A DNA stretch of 64,000 nucleotides from Methanofollis formosanus (GTDB taxonomy: Archaea; Halobacteriota; Methanomicrobia; Methanomicrobiales; Methanofollaceae), in the NCBI RefSeq assembly GCF_019633745.1, contig NZ_CP037968.1:620001-684000 (forward strand), given 5' to 3'. Below are positions 34,186-43,150 of the stretch, one piece after another; position 1 is the stretch's first letter; every line of letters begins with the position of its first letter. The notes under the pieces are model-generated. The model was not told where the DNA came from. It worked only from the letters and a program-made list of their open reading frames with translations, and searched no databases. The translations under genes and the position numbers were made by a program.

Positions 34186-34826
34186 GAAGCCCCCCATTTC
34201 CTCGCGACAATGATGCAACACTTACCAAAGATGCAAACATTCTTCCTCAGATATTCACTGTTAAATATCGGGAATTCGGCAGTTTCAGTATTTACTATTG
34301 TAAAACCAGCCTTCTCAATCATTTTTTTCCATCCTGAGGGAGAATGAGAATGTAAGTGTGTAGGTGAGAGACCCAAACAAATCCTGATCTTCTCGAAGAT
34401 ACCTGGGCCAGGAAATATGAATATCCCCCCCCCTTTGAGCAGATCATAGCAAGTATGAAGAGCAGTCTCACAATCGGTTCTATTAAGGTGCTCCAGGATA
34501 TCCAGGGCAGTTATTACATCATACTTGGTTTCACCACAAAGATCCATGAGGTCATTAGTAGAGCCGTGTAAAATATTAATTGAGGCATCACTTTGGAATC
34601 TTGTGCGGCAGATGCGGACAGAATCATAATCAGCATCAACACCGCATATTTTTTTAAATTTTTGCTTTTCTAAACTGATTGTTTCCCCTGTGCCCACCCC
34701 AACGTCGAGAAGCGTCTCTCCTTCAGGGATGTATGAGTCAATAATTCGGAGTTTTTTGTATCCTATACTCTTGGGATCTGAATACTCTAAAGATAGTCTC
34801 TCAAAATTAACCTTATACAAATCCAT
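34182..34826 (-). CDS. Class I SAM-dependent methyltransferase
   Basis: 214-residue enzyme with SAM motif I LLDVGVGTGE (about 39-48), an acidic ribose-binding Asp in CGVDADYDSV, and DVITALDILEHLN. The LLKGGGIFIFPGPG strand follows. It probably methylates a sugar or the lipid carrier during glycan assembly, judging by its neighbours. A GGAGGG site lies just upstream, inside the end of the preceding GT2 gene (2 bases between the genes). Not closely related to the methyltransferase at 24745. Confidence 0.85.
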   Translation of the reverse strand: MDLYKVNFERLSLEYSDPKSIGYKKLRIIDSYIPEGETLLDVGVGTGETISLEKQKFKKICGVDADYDSVRICRTRFQSDASINILHGSTNDLMDLCGETKYDVITALDILEHLNRTDCETALHTCYDLLKGGGIFIFPGPGIFEKIRICLGLSPTHLHSHSPSGWKKMIEKAGFTIVNTETAEFPIFNSEYLRKNVCIFGKCCIIVARKWGAS

Positions 34827-34828
34827 AT

Positions 34829-35767
34829 TCAGTCCCTCCTCATGCTAACCAAGTACGTATACCCATATGCAAATCCTCGTGCAGATACAACTAGAGGATA
34901 GAGACACCAAGAAACGTCCCTATCAATTATTATTCCTTTTATCATCCCTTTTGTACCAAGTATAAAATGTTCGTAAAAAATATCCTTAAAAGAAAGTCCC
35001 ATAAACTGAAATCCATGCTTTGTAAATGTTTTTGCGCCCGAAAATTGCTTCCTTACGAATAGTCCAAAGGTTCTCATAGTGTCATGATAGACTGGATCCT
35101 TAAGATAAACAACACAATATCCCAAATTTTTCAGTTTTTGAGCCCATTCAAAGTCCGCTCCCCAGTGAATTGATGGATTGATCCCACCTATTTCTTCCAA
35201 ACATGATCTTAAAAATAGGGAGTTGCCACCCCCGTATAAACCAATCTTATTGGCTATACGGTGCTCAATAAAAATCCGGTGTAAATTTGTTTGATATAAT
35301 CTGGCAAAAAGTGATGAGTTTGGTGGAGCAATAAGTAAAGGCCAAACAGTACTAACATTGGAAGCAAAGTTAAAATATCGAATCGCTTCTCTTAACCATG
35401 TTTTATGGGGGATTATTATATCTGAATCAAAAAGTGCGATGACCTCTCCACTTGCATGTTTAAATCCTGTTTGACAAGCACTTCCATATGTTCCTTGGTC
35501 ATATAATATTAAATCAGCAAAATTTTTTGCAATTTCTATGGTCTTGTCTTTGGAATAACCATCAATAATGATTATTTCAATATCTGCATAATCTTGATCC
35601 TTAATGCTACTGAGACATGCATCTATAGTATCTTCATTGTTCAGAGTTGGAATGCAGAATGATATTTTTGGTGGGTTATCCAGATCAATATTCTTCTCCT
35701 TTGATTCGGACCCTTGATCTGCAATAATAATATAGTCTAAACTTTGCTGCTGAATATCGACATCCAT
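34829..35767 (-). CDS. GT2-family glycosyltransferase
   Basis: About 312 residues of a GT-A fold inverting transferase: PKISFCIPTLNNEDTIDACL (strand 1), EIIIIDGYSKDKT, a DSDI variant of the metal-binding DXD, and GGGNSLFLRSCLEEIGG/GADFEWA acceptor-side motifs. A C-terminal amphipathic or membrane segment is likely (FKDIFYEHF...WCLYPLVVSARGFAYGYTYL). I start at the ATG 35767 because GGAGG at 35777-35781 is nine bases upstream. The longer frame to 35848 would need a TTG start. Confidence 0.88.
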   Translation of the reverse strand: MDVDIQQQSLDYIIIADQGSESKEKNIDLDNPPKISFCIPTLNNEDTIDACLSSIKDQDYADIEIIIIDGYSKDKTIEIAKNFADLILYDQGTYGSACQTGFKHASGEVIALFDSDIIIPHKTWLREAIRYFNFASNVSTVWPLLIAPPNSSLFARLYQTNLHRIFIEHRIANKIGLYGGGNSLFLRSCLEEIGGINPSIHWGADFEWAQKLKNLGYCVVYLKDPVYHDTMRTFGLFVRKQFSGAKTFTKHGFQFMGLSFKDIFYEHFILGTKGMIKGIIIDRDVSWCLYPLVVSARGFAYGYTYLVSMRRD

Positions 35768-35903
35768 ACTAATGAGCCTCCTTTTGTAATCCCAGTGAAA
35801 AGGATCTAACAAGTGAACATTTGATTCTAAAACTCCTATATTCGACAAAAAGGCCCACTGAAAAATTTTCCTTGTTTACATCTGTTTTAGCCATACGATT
35901 ACC

Positions 35904-37118
35904 TCAAATTTTGATGAACATCTCAAATACAACCTTATAGGCCGCCACCGCCACACTAGGCCCCATATGCCCCTCGAAGAATGAACGCCCGGCCCCCCCA
36001 AAGGAAGAGGCGATCGCCGGATCCTCCTTCAGTGCTATGATGGCCATTTTCAAACCCTCGATATCACAGGGATCGACGACGATACCGCACCCGGCCTCCC
36101 TCACGACCCGTGCTGTCTCAGATTCTGGGTCCACCAGGGTGACAACCGGCTGGCCCGCGGCTAGGAGGCTGATCAGTTTACCGGGCATGCAGGGGGCCTT
36201 CATCCGCTCGTCAAGAGAGATCAGGGATAGGTCTGAGGAGCGGACAAGGTCGAGATACTGGTCCCTGGGGAGGAAAGGACGAAGCCTGACATTAGTGATC
36301 TCCTCGGTACGGATGCGCTCCTCCAGGTGGGAGCGGATCATACCGTCGCCCACGATAAAGAAGACGATATCTTTGTGACCCTGAAGGGCCTTTGCGACAT
36401 CAAGGATGTGGTCGATGCCCTGGAAGGGAGAAAGGATGCCTGCATAGGAGATCAGAAATTTATCTTCAATACCTTCCTTTTCCTTGAAGATTCGGATTTG
36501 TGTACCGCTGTCGAGCGAGACGGCATTGTAGATATGAGAGACCCGCTTGGGGTCGGCTCCCCGTGCCACGACATAATCGACGCCTCCCGGAGAGAGGACG
36601 GTCAGATAATCTGCATTGGTGTAGGCTGCCCGTTCGATGTGCGCCAGAACCCGAATCGCCAGAGGGTTTGTCAGGAAGCCGACATCGGTGAGCTCCTGCG
36701 GGTGGAAGTCCTGGATGTTGAGGACAAAGGGCGTCCCGTCGTAGTGCTTGATCCATTTTGCGAGATAATAGAGAGGCAGGGGAGGGAGCATCATCAGGCA
36801 GACATCAAACTTTTTCTTGAGCTGGCGGAAGGTCCGGTAATAATAGAGAGGCAGGTAGAAATGCTCCAGGCCACGGACGAGAATCCTATCGCGGTTTGAG
36901 GGATGCCTGCACCGATGGATATGAACCCCCTCGATGATCTCGTCGGTGGGTACATCCTGATCCCTATCAGAGACGTCCATCGTGTACCTCCTGGGATAGG
37001 AGGTGATGACATCGACCTCATGGCCATGGGCGGCAAAGGCACGGGCCAGGTCATAAGAGATATGCGAGGTGCTCCCGATCTCCGGGACAAAGTTTGAGAC
37101 CACAAGGAGGATCTTCAT
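35904..37118 (-). CDS. GT4-family glycosyltransferase, WbuB-like (putative L-FucNAc transferase)
   Basis: 404-residue GT-B transferase: LLVVSNFVPEIGSTSHISYD, a Pro-rich MMLPPLPLYYLAKW region, LNIQDFHPQELTDVGFL, ISYAGILSPFQGIDHI, VGDGMIRSHLE and KAPCMPGKLISLLAAGQPVV. The sequence style and position match WbuB, which adds N-acetyl-L-fucosamine in E. coli O26-type loci. It follows CapG by 13 bases here. That substrate assignment is inference from context. Confidence 0.88.
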   Translation of the reverse strand: MKILLVVSNFVPEIGSTSHISYDLARAFAAHGHEVDVITSYPRRYTMDVSDRDQDVPTDEIIEGVHIHRCRHPSNRDRILVRGLEHFYLPLYYYRTFRQLKKKFDVCLMMLPPLPLYYLAKWIKHYDGTPFVLNIQDFHPQELTDVGFLTNPLAIRVLAHIERAAYTNADYLTVLSPGGVDYVVARGADPKRVSHIYNAVSLDSGTQIRIFKEKEGIEDKFLISYAGILSPFQGIDHILDVAKALQGHKDIVFFIVGDGMIRSHLEERIRTEEITNVRLRPFLPRDQYLDLVRSSDLSLISLDERMKAPCMPGKLISLLAAGQPVVTLVDPESETARVVREAGCGIVVDPCDIEGLKMAIIALKEDPAIASSFGGAGRSFFEGHMGPSVAVAAYKVVFEMFIKI

Positions 37119-37131
37119 ATCCAGACAGCTC

Positions 37132-38280
37132 CTACCTCACCGGCTCTCTGATCCCGGCCCAGGTATTGCTCAACTTCGCTGTCCCGAGGATCAACTTCAG
37201 CACCCTCCACGAGGTGTCAGGGATCTGGTACTCAGCAGGGATCTCTGTCTCAGCACGCTCCTGTCCCTCAGCCATCACCAGACCGACTGCATCCAGCACC
37301 GTATCGACATCAAGGCCGGTGAGAATGATACTCCCGGCGTCAAGCGCCTCAGGCCGTTCCATCGCCTCGCGGATCGTCGCCGCAGGGAAAGAGAGGTCGG
37401 CAGATTCCTCGCTGATCGTCCCGCTGTCTGAGATGGTGCAGAGGGCATGCATCTCCAGGTGGACATAGTCGAAGAAGCCGAAGGGTTTCAGGAAGCGGAT
37501 CCGGGGATCCATCTCCACCTCTTGAAGAGCCTCCAGCCGTTTTCTCGTCCTTGGATGGGTGGAGACGATGACCGGGACATCGTGGCGCTCTGCAAGACGG
37601 TTCAGCACGGCCAGGATCTTCTCCAGGTTCTCAGGGTTGTCGACGTTCTCCTCGCGGTGGATGCTCACGACAAAATATCCCTTTTTCTGGAGGTCGAGTT
37701 CCCTCAGGATCTCCGAGGCGTCAATCCTCTCCCGATAGTAGGTCAGTACCTCGTACATCGGGGATCCGGTGAGATAGATCCGCCGGTGGGGCAACCCTTC
37801 TGAGAGAAGGTGGCGGCGGGCATGCTCGGTGTAGACCAGGTTGAAGTCCGCGATATGGTCGATGATGCGGCGGTTGATCTCCTCAGGCACGTTGAAGTCA
37901 AAGCACCGGTTCCCGGCCTCCATATGGAAGATCGGAATCTTCAGCCGCTTGGCCATGATCCCGGCAATGCTGCTGTTCGTGTCCCCGAGAATGAGGACGG
38001 CATCGGGCTTTTCCTTTCTCAGAACTCCCTCGATCTTGATGAGGGTGTCCCCGAGCACCGTTCCCAGCGAACCGGTGTCGACCTGGAGGAAATAGTCAGG
38101 TTTCCTGATCTCCAGGTCCTTGAAGAAGACCTCGTTGAGTTCATAGTCATAGTTCTGGCCGGTATGGACGATGATGTGCTGGACATGTCGGTCGAGGAGG
38201 ACCATGACGCGGGAGAGCCGGATGATCTCGGGCCTCGTGCCAAGGATGGTCATGACCTTCAGTGGACTTTTCTCTGTCAT
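37132..38280 (-). CDS. capG: UDP-N-acetyl-L-talosamine/UDP-GlcNAc-type 2-epimerase (CapG/WbjD)
   Basis: 382-residue non-hydrolysing UDP-HexNAc 2-epimerase: VMTILGTRPEIIRLSRV, HTGQNYDYELNEVFF, LILGDTNSS, HMEAGNRCFDFNVPEEINR and YVHLEMHALCTISDSGTISE. The placement after CapE and CapF makes it the third enzyme, yielding UDP-L-FucNAc. The start ATG at 38280 is one base after the CapF stop; the frame open to 38331 lies inside CapF. A second, WecB-like paralogue is encoded at 40489. Confidence 0.88.
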   Translation of the reverse strand: MTEKSPLKVMTILGTRPEIIRLSRVMVLLDRHVQHIIVHTGQNYDYELNEVFFKDLEIRKPDYFLQVDTGSLGTVLGDTLIKIEGVLRKEKPDAVLILGDTNSSIAGIMAKRLKIPIFHMEAGNRCFDFNVPEEINRRIIDHIADFNLVYTEHARRHLLSEGLPHRRIYLTGSPMYEVLTYYRERIDASEILRELDLQKKGYFVVSIHREENVDNPENLEKILAVLNRLAERHDVPVIVSTHPRTRKRLEALQEVEMDPRIRFLKPFGFFDYVHLEMHALCTISDSGTISEESADLSFPAATIREAMERPEALDAGSIILTGLDVDTVLDAVGLVMAEGQERAETEIPAEYQIPDTSWRVLKLILGTAKLSNTWAGIREPVR

Positions 38281-38281
38281 T

Positions 38282-39400
38282 TCAGACCGCCTCGTAGAAG
38301 GTATCGGGATCCGTGGGATCGAAGAGTTCATTTGTCCAGAAGAGAGTCAGGACATCGGTGGCCCCAACATTGGTGATATTGTGCGTGTAATCGATCGGGA
38401 TGTCGACAAAAGACGGCCTGGAGCCCTGGACATGATATTCTATGATCTGATCGGTCCCGATCCTCCGGAGGCGGATCACCGCCTCGCCCTGGATCACACA
38501 GAACCGTTCGATCTTCCGGATGTGGAGATGGTTCCCTCTCGTGATCCCCGGCTTCGTCACCGAGAAGAACACCTGCCCGCCAGAGAGGTCCTTGAGCACC
38601 TCGGCAAGATAGCCGCGGTCGTCGGCGTGGACTTCGGGATAGACAGGGAAGTGATCGGGCTCGATGAAGGACCTGAAGGTGTTGAAGAGGGCGGTGTCGA
38701 ACGGTCCGTTCAGGTCGGGGATGATGTGGCGGTCGAGGTACCATTCCTTGAACTCGCAGAGACGAGCGAGGATCTCGCTCACCTTCCTCTCTGCCGTGGC
38801 CTCCAGAGAAACCACCGGCAGATCATAGGCACCATTGATAGCCCTGAAGATCTCTCGAACAAGATCCTGAACATAGATAAGAGGAAGCGACGCGTCCACC
38901 TTGATCTCTGGTTCCTGGCCACGGGTTAACTGGTGGCAGAAGGTCGCTACGACCGAGTTGTAGAACGGCCGACCGAAGGGCCCAAAGACATTCGGGATGA
39001 CAAGGCACGTACAGCGTGCATTGTTCTGTTCTGCCCACGCAGCAAGGAGGCGAACACCTTCGCGTTTGGACCGCCCGTAGGCATTGTCCCGCTCCTCCTG
39101 AATGGAGGAAGAGAAGATGATATGAGGGCTACTCTCTGTCTTTTCAAGCACCTCGATCAACTCATGCACCAGTCTGACATTGGTCACATAGATCTCGTCG
39201 TCAGGACCCCGGTTCATCGCGGCAAGGTGGACGATGGTGTCGCACTGCCGCACGAACTCCTCCAGTTGATTCGGGTTCTCGAAATACGCGGCGTCGAAGG
39301 GGACGACCTCGACCTCGTCGCCATGAAGACGCAGGTACTGGGTGAGATGATACCCGATGAAGCCTGACTGGCCGGTGATCCCGACCTTCAGCACACTCAT
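38282..39400 (-). CDS. capF: UDP-2-acetamido-2,6-dideoxyhexulose reductase/epimerase (CapF/WbjC)
   Basis: 372-residue two-domain enzyme. An N-terminal SDR domain has GITGQSGFIGYHL at 7-19 and a YGRSK catalytic pair. A C-terminal cupin (about 245-372) has GYLAEVLKDLSGGQVFFS, GNHLHIRKIERFCVIQGEA with metal-ligand histidines, and PIDYTHNITN. This fusion is diagnostic of CapF, which performs 3-epimerisation and 4-reduction to UDP-N-acetyl-L-talosamine-type product. The start overlaps the CapE stop by 4 bases (ATGA). Confidence 0.92.
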   Translation of the reverse strand: MSVLKVGITGQSGFIGYHLTQYLRLHGDEVEVVPFDAAYFENPNQLEEFVRQCDTIVHLAAMNRGPDDEIYVTNVRLVHELIEVLEKTESSPHIIFSSSIQEERDNAYGRSKREGVRLLAAWAEQNNARCTCLVIPNVFGPFGRPFYNSVVATFCHQLTRGQEPEIKVDASLPLIYVQDLVREIFRAINGAYDLPVVSLEATAERKVSEILARLCEFKEWYLDRHIIPDLNGPFDTALFNTFRSFIEPDHFPVYPEVHADDRGYLAEVLKDLSGGQVFFSVTKPGITRGNHLHIRKIERFCVIQGEAVIRLRRIGTDQIIEYHVQGSRPSFVDIPIDYTHNITNVGATDVLTLFWTNELFDPTDPDTFYEAV

Positions 39401-40476
39401 AAGGCGACGTCCTGAGATTCTTTCAGAGACACCAGAGCCTCCCCGCTATGGTTTTTCAGGGCAAGTTCTTCCTGGATCTCCTTCAGGGAGAGGATCAGTT
39501 GTTTTGTTTCTTCGAGGGACAGACGCTGAGTGTTTGCAGAGGTGTAGCCTTCCTTGGGGAGGGGGATGTCCTTACCATCGGTGAAGTACTTTTCATAATC
39601 GATTTTTTCGAGGTTCCGGATGGCATAATAATTTTTATACTCCTCTGCCTTCATGAGCTCTTCCTGCGTCACAAGAGTCTCATGCATCTTCTCCCCTTCA
39701 CGGATCCCGATAACGTCGACACTCAGATTAGACCCAAAGATATCAAGCATGGCCTGGGCCATGTCTGTCACCGTCGCCGCAGGAGATTTCCTGACGAAGA
39801 TATCCCCGTTCTCCCCGTGACTCAGGGCAAAAAACACAAGGTCAACTGCAGTCGGCAGGGGGAGCAGAAACCGGGTCATGCTTGGTTCTGTAATGGTCAG
39901 GAGATGGTGATTGCGAATCTGCTCGGCGAAGAGAGGCAGGACAGAACCTCTGGAGTACATAACATTCCCGTACCGGACGCCACAGAATATCGTGTCTGAG
40001 CGAGTACTCCGTGCCTTCGCAAGCATCAGTTTCTCCATGAGGGCCTTTGTCATCCCCATGGCATTTATCGGGTACACCGCCTTGTCGGTGCTTAAGACCA
40101 CGACTTTCTTTACCTTATTCTCTTCAGCCGCGTCGAGGACGTTGGACGCCCCGAAGACGTTGGTTTTCACCGCTTCATAGGGGAAGAACTCACAACTGGG
40201 AACCTGCTTTAATGCGGCGGCATGGAAGACATAATCCACGCCTTTCATCGCTTTGCGGACGGAATCTTTGTCCCGCACGTCCCCGATAATAAAGGTGAGT
40301 TTGGGGTTCTGGAAGTGGTTCCGCATGTCGAACTGCTTCTTCTCATCCCGGCTGAAGACAACGACCTCCCTCGGGTCGGATTCGGAGAGGATCCTCTCGA
40401 CGACCTGATGGCCAAAAGATCCGGTGCCGCCAGTGACCAGGATGGTCTGATTGTCCAGAAAATGACTTACTTCCAT
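39397..40476 (-). CDS. capE: UDP-GlcNAc 4,6-dehydratase/5-epimerase (CapE/WbjB)
   Basis: 359-residue SDR of the CapE/FlaA1 group: TILVTGGTGSFGHQVV, FSRDEKKQFDMR, IGDVRDKDSV, HAAALKQVPSCEF and LSTDKAVYPINAMGMTKALMEKL. The Met-x-x-x-Lys motif replaces the usual Tyr-x-x-x-Lys as in this dehydratase group, followed by the RYGNVMYSRGSVLPLF segment. It opens the route from UDP-GlcNAc to UDP-L-FucNAc. CapE, CapF and CapG lie in the usual order. The C-terminal tail of about 25 residues (LKEIQEELALKNHSGEALV) is longer than typical. Confidence 0.93.
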   Translation of the reverse strand: MEVSHFLDNQTILVTGGTGSFGHQVVERILSESDPREVVVFSRDEKKQFDMRNHFQNPKLTFIIGDVRDKDSVRKAMKGVDYVFHAAALKQVPSCEFFPYEAVKTNVFGASNVLDAAEENKVKKVVVLSTDKAVYPINAMGMTKALMEKLMLAKARSTRSDTIFCGVRYGNVMYSRGSVLPLFAEQIRNHHLLTITEPSMTRFLLPLPTAVDLVFFALSHGENGDIFVRKSPAATVTDMAQAMLDIFGSNLSVDVIGIREGEKMHETLVTQEELMKAEEYKNYYAIRNLEKIDYEKYFTDGKDIPLPKEGYTSANTQRLSLEETKQLILSLKEIQEELALKNHSGEALVSLKESQDVAL

Positions 40477-40488
40477 GATTCTGCCCCA

Positions 40489-41556
40489 TTAAGTACACAA
40501 AAATTGAACAATCTGTTTTCCGCTATGTTCATCGCCAAATGGATTTCTCCACCCTGGATCCAGAGACATCATCCGCTGAGACGCACTCATGATCCGGTCC
40601 GGGTTCGTCCCTGCGAGGACATTGCATCCGATCGTCAGTGTCTCTGGCCGTTCGGTATCGTCCCTCAAGGTGACACAGGGTACGCCAAGGATACAGGCCT
40701 CTTCCTGTATGCAACCGGAATCGGTGAGGACAAGCTTTGCATTGACCTCCAGTTGAAGGAAATCAAGATACCCGAAGGGCTTTGTCACGGTGATCCCCTC
40801 GAGGGAGAGGCCAAATACCCGGATCTTTTTCTCTGTCCTGGGATGAACCGGAAAGATAACAGGAAGAGAAAATTCGGTGGAGAGTGCACGAAGAGCAGTC
40901 AGAATATCCTCCAGACGTTCTTTTTTATCTACATTTTCTGCCCGGTGAGCAGTGACCAGAATATAGCCCTTCGGGGTCAGGTGTAGATCATCGAGAACAG
41001 TGGAGGATTCTTGTGCAACCGTCAGGATCTCTCGAACGGCACTGACGATTGGATCGCCGGTGCGAATGATCTTAGTACTGTCGATCCCCTCTTTCAGAAG
41101 ATTTCCCTGTGTGAGCTCATTCGGGGTACAGAGACAGTCTGAGATATGATCAATAATGATGCGGTTGATCTCCTCAGGCATCATTCGGTTATAACTTCTC
41201 CGTCCTGCCTCTATATGGCAGATAGGGATGTGCATTTTTGCAGCGGCCAGGGCGCCTGCAAGGGCTGTATTGGGATCGCCAAGAACCACCACATGATCTG
41301 GAGATCCTATCTGGAGTACCTTTTCTATTCCGGCAAGCATCTTTCCAGTCTGCTCGCCATGAGAACCCGAACCGACGTCCAGACGATATTTTGCGTCGGG
41401 GAGATGGAGTTCCTCAAAAAAGATCCGGTCCATCTCGTACGAGTAGTGCTGGCCGGTGTGGAGAATGAAGTAGTCAACCCCCTGACGCTCACACTCCCTG
41501 ATGATCGGGGACATCTTGATGATCTCCGGCCGCGTGCCGAGGATGATCGCGATCAC
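40489..41556 (-). CDS. wecB: UDP-GlcNAc 2-epimerase, non-hydrolysing (WecB/WbpI-like)
   Basis: 355-residue epimerase: AIILGTRPEIIKMSPIIREC, HTGQHYSYEMDRIFFEEL, VVLGDPNTALAGALAAAK, HIEAGRRSYNRMMPEEINR and DSGCIQEEACILGVPCVTLRDDTERPET, the complete family pattern. It could make UDP-ManNAc, or epimerise the diacetamido-uronate built by the 14574-18033 genes (a WbpI role). The start is a GTG that overlaps the upstream GT2 stop by 4 bases. The 12-base gap to CapE keeps it in the operon. Confidence 0.9.
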   Translation of the reverse strand: MIAIILGTRPEIIKMSPIIRECERQGVDYFILHTGQHYSYEMDRIFFEELHLPDAKYRLDVGSGSHGEQTGKMLAGIEKVLQIGSPDHVVVLGDPNTALAGALAAAKMHIPICHIEAGRRSYNRMMPEEINRIIIDHISDCLCTPNELTQGNLLKEGIDSTKIIRTGDPIVSAVREILTVAQESSTVLDDLHLTPKGYILVTAHRAENVDKKERLEDILTALRALSTEFSLPVIFPVHPRTEKKIRVFGLSLEGITVTKPFGYLDFLQLEVNAKLVLTDSGCIQEEACILGVPCVTLRDDTERPETLTIGCNVLAGTNPDRIMSASQRMMSLDPGWRNPFGDEHSGKQIVQFLCT

Positions 41557-42566
41557 ACCGACACCTCCCGCCGAGACTGCGTGCCCCTCATAATCAAAAC
41601 AAGCGAGTTGAGGATCAAACCCGTGGTCATCAGAAGAAGACCAAGAAGAAGCGCAGAAACCCCCATCATGAAGACGATGTAGTGGAACTGGTCGGTGCGA
41701 AAGAACTCAGAGAAAGCATAGATGCCGGAGCCGATGCCGACACAGGTAAGGAGAAAGCCGGGAACCCCAAAGCTGAGCATCGGTCGCTTGTAGCCGATGA
41801 GCCCGACAATCGTGGCGAGCACCCCGAAGCCGTGGGAGAGGGGGTTCATCTTGTGCTGGTTCGGGACGTCGTACCGCACCGAGATCGGCACCTCGGTGAT
41901 GCCAAGGCCGCGGGAGGCGAAATGGGCGATCATGTCGGACTCGACCGCATACCCTTCTGAGGCGAAGTCAAGGTTCTCGAGGGCCTCCCTGGAGAGGGCG
42001 CGGAAGCCCGACTGAGAATCGGTGGTCGGGCAGGCACTGCCCACGTTGGTGGCGAAGGTGAGCACCTCCTGGCCAAGCCGACGGTAGGCCGGGACCTCGG
42101 CTTTTGTGTCCAGGAAGCGAGAGCCGATGACGAGGTCGGCCTCGTCGGCAAGGACCGGGGCGAGAACGGCCGGGATCTCGGCGGGGTCGTGCTGGCCGTC
42201 CGCATCCATCATGACGACAGCGGCGAAGTCGAGTTTTCGGGCGCACTCAAAACCTGCCATCAGGGCCGACGCCTTGCCCGAGTTTGTGGGCATCCTGAAA
42301 ACGTCAGCACCGGCCAACCGGGCGATCAGGGCGGTGCGGTCATCCGAGCCGTCGTCGACAACGATGACGGCGTCGGCATGCTGCCGGGCGCGGAGGACGA
42401 CAGTGCCGATGACGAGTTCCTCGTTATACGCCGGCACGACGACCGCCACCCGCCGCCCCCGATAAAGAGACCTCTCCTCGGGCAGCGCCGGAGGCTGAAC
42501 CGACGACGACGCCCCCATCCCCAGACTCTCAGCAGACCATGCTATCGTTCTCACCTCCGTGTGCAC
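41553..42566 (-). CDS. DPM1-like GT2 glycosyltransferase with C-terminal membrane anchor
   Basis: 337-residue polyprenyl/dolichyl-phosphate sugar synthase type. The catalytic domain has RVAVVVPAYNEELVIGTVVL, IVVDDGSDDRT, DADGQHDP (metal site), and IGSRFLDTKAEVPAYRRLGQ. Two C-terminal helices (FGVPGFLLTCVGIGSGIYAF and FMMGVSALLLGLLLMTTGLI) anchor it in the membrane. It probably charges dolichyl phosphate with a sugar for glycan assembly. Start choices are GTG 42566 or ATG 42518; neither has a decisive ribosome site. First gene of the eleven-gene minus-strand operon. Confidence 0.87.
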   Translation of the reverse strand: MHTEVRTIAWSAESLGMGASSSVQPPALPEERSLYRGRRVAVVVPAYNEELVIGTVVLRARQHADAVIVVDDGSDDRTALIARLAGADVFRMPTNSGKASALMAGFECARKLDFAAVVMMDADGQHDPAEIPAVLAPVLADEADLVIGSRFLDTKAEVPAYRRLGQEVLTFATNVGSACPTTDSQSGFRALSREALENLDFASEGYAVESDMIAHFASRGLGITEVPISVRYDVPNQHKMNPLSHGFGVLATIVGLIGYKRPMLSFGVPGFLLTCVGIGSGIYAFSEFFRTDQFHYIVFMMGVSALLLGLLLMTTGLILNSLVLIMRGTQSRREVSV

Positions 42567-43150
42567 CCCTTCCCTGGAAGCCGTCGGCTCGCAATGTCGA
42601 CAGCCTCGGCTCTAAAATCAGGGCAGATGATCGGGGAAACGCAGAAAATGATTCCCCCAATTGTATGAAAGGCGTTTTTCCGATCAAAGATTCTAGCATA
42701 TGAATATATAATAGTTATTATTTTTGGGGACCGAATTGGATGAAAACGCTCCGGTCACCCCGAGAAACTATTCAAGCAAGAATATCGGAGATCATCGGCA
42801 TTCAACAGAGCATGAAGAATCATATCAGAATATAATATCAGGAAAATTTCAGAAAAAGATATAAAACTATTAATAGGACCAGATGCAGGTATCGACCCGC
42901 CCCCATGAAACCCGGCATACGGGGGGAGGCGCGCCGACCGATCAAAAACGCAAAATAAGCCCCCTAAAATTTCTCAGATGACTTCAGGTATCACCCGCCC
43001 CCTGATCGGCCATCAGGGGGCGAATATGAGCCTGCGATCCTGGCCGCGTTCCGTGAAAAAACGGCGATCCTTTGAGATCTCAGGATCTCTTCATTTTGGG
43101 CCCGGATCAGCCCCCCCGGAACCCCATCAAAGCCCGATATGGCCGTATTT
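42567..43150. other. Intergenic region with operon promoter and perfect hairpin
   Basis: No gene is visible. 42700-42880 is AT-rich; minus-strand TATA candidates are the ATATTATA-type run near 42700-42722 and TTTTATATC near 42855-42866. 42996-43022 is a perfect hairpin CGCCCCCTGAT-CGGCC-ATCAGGGGGCG, an 11-bp stem downstream of the aminopeptidase stop. It may end that transcript, though no U-run follows. Confidence 0.55.
42996..43022. terminator. Perfect 11-bp stem-loop behind the M1 aminopeptidase gene
   Basis: CGCCCCCTGAT and ATCAGGGGGCG are exact inverse complements with a 5-base loop (CGGCC). Position about 130 bases after the minus-strand stop. Symmetric, so orientation is uncertain. RNA-processing or protein-binding roles are equally possible. 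Confidence 0.4.

Noticed and set aside
38281-38331. N-terminal extension of CapG
   Set aside because: The extra residues fall inside CapF, and the TGA-A-ATG junction at 38284-38278 gives a standard coupled start.
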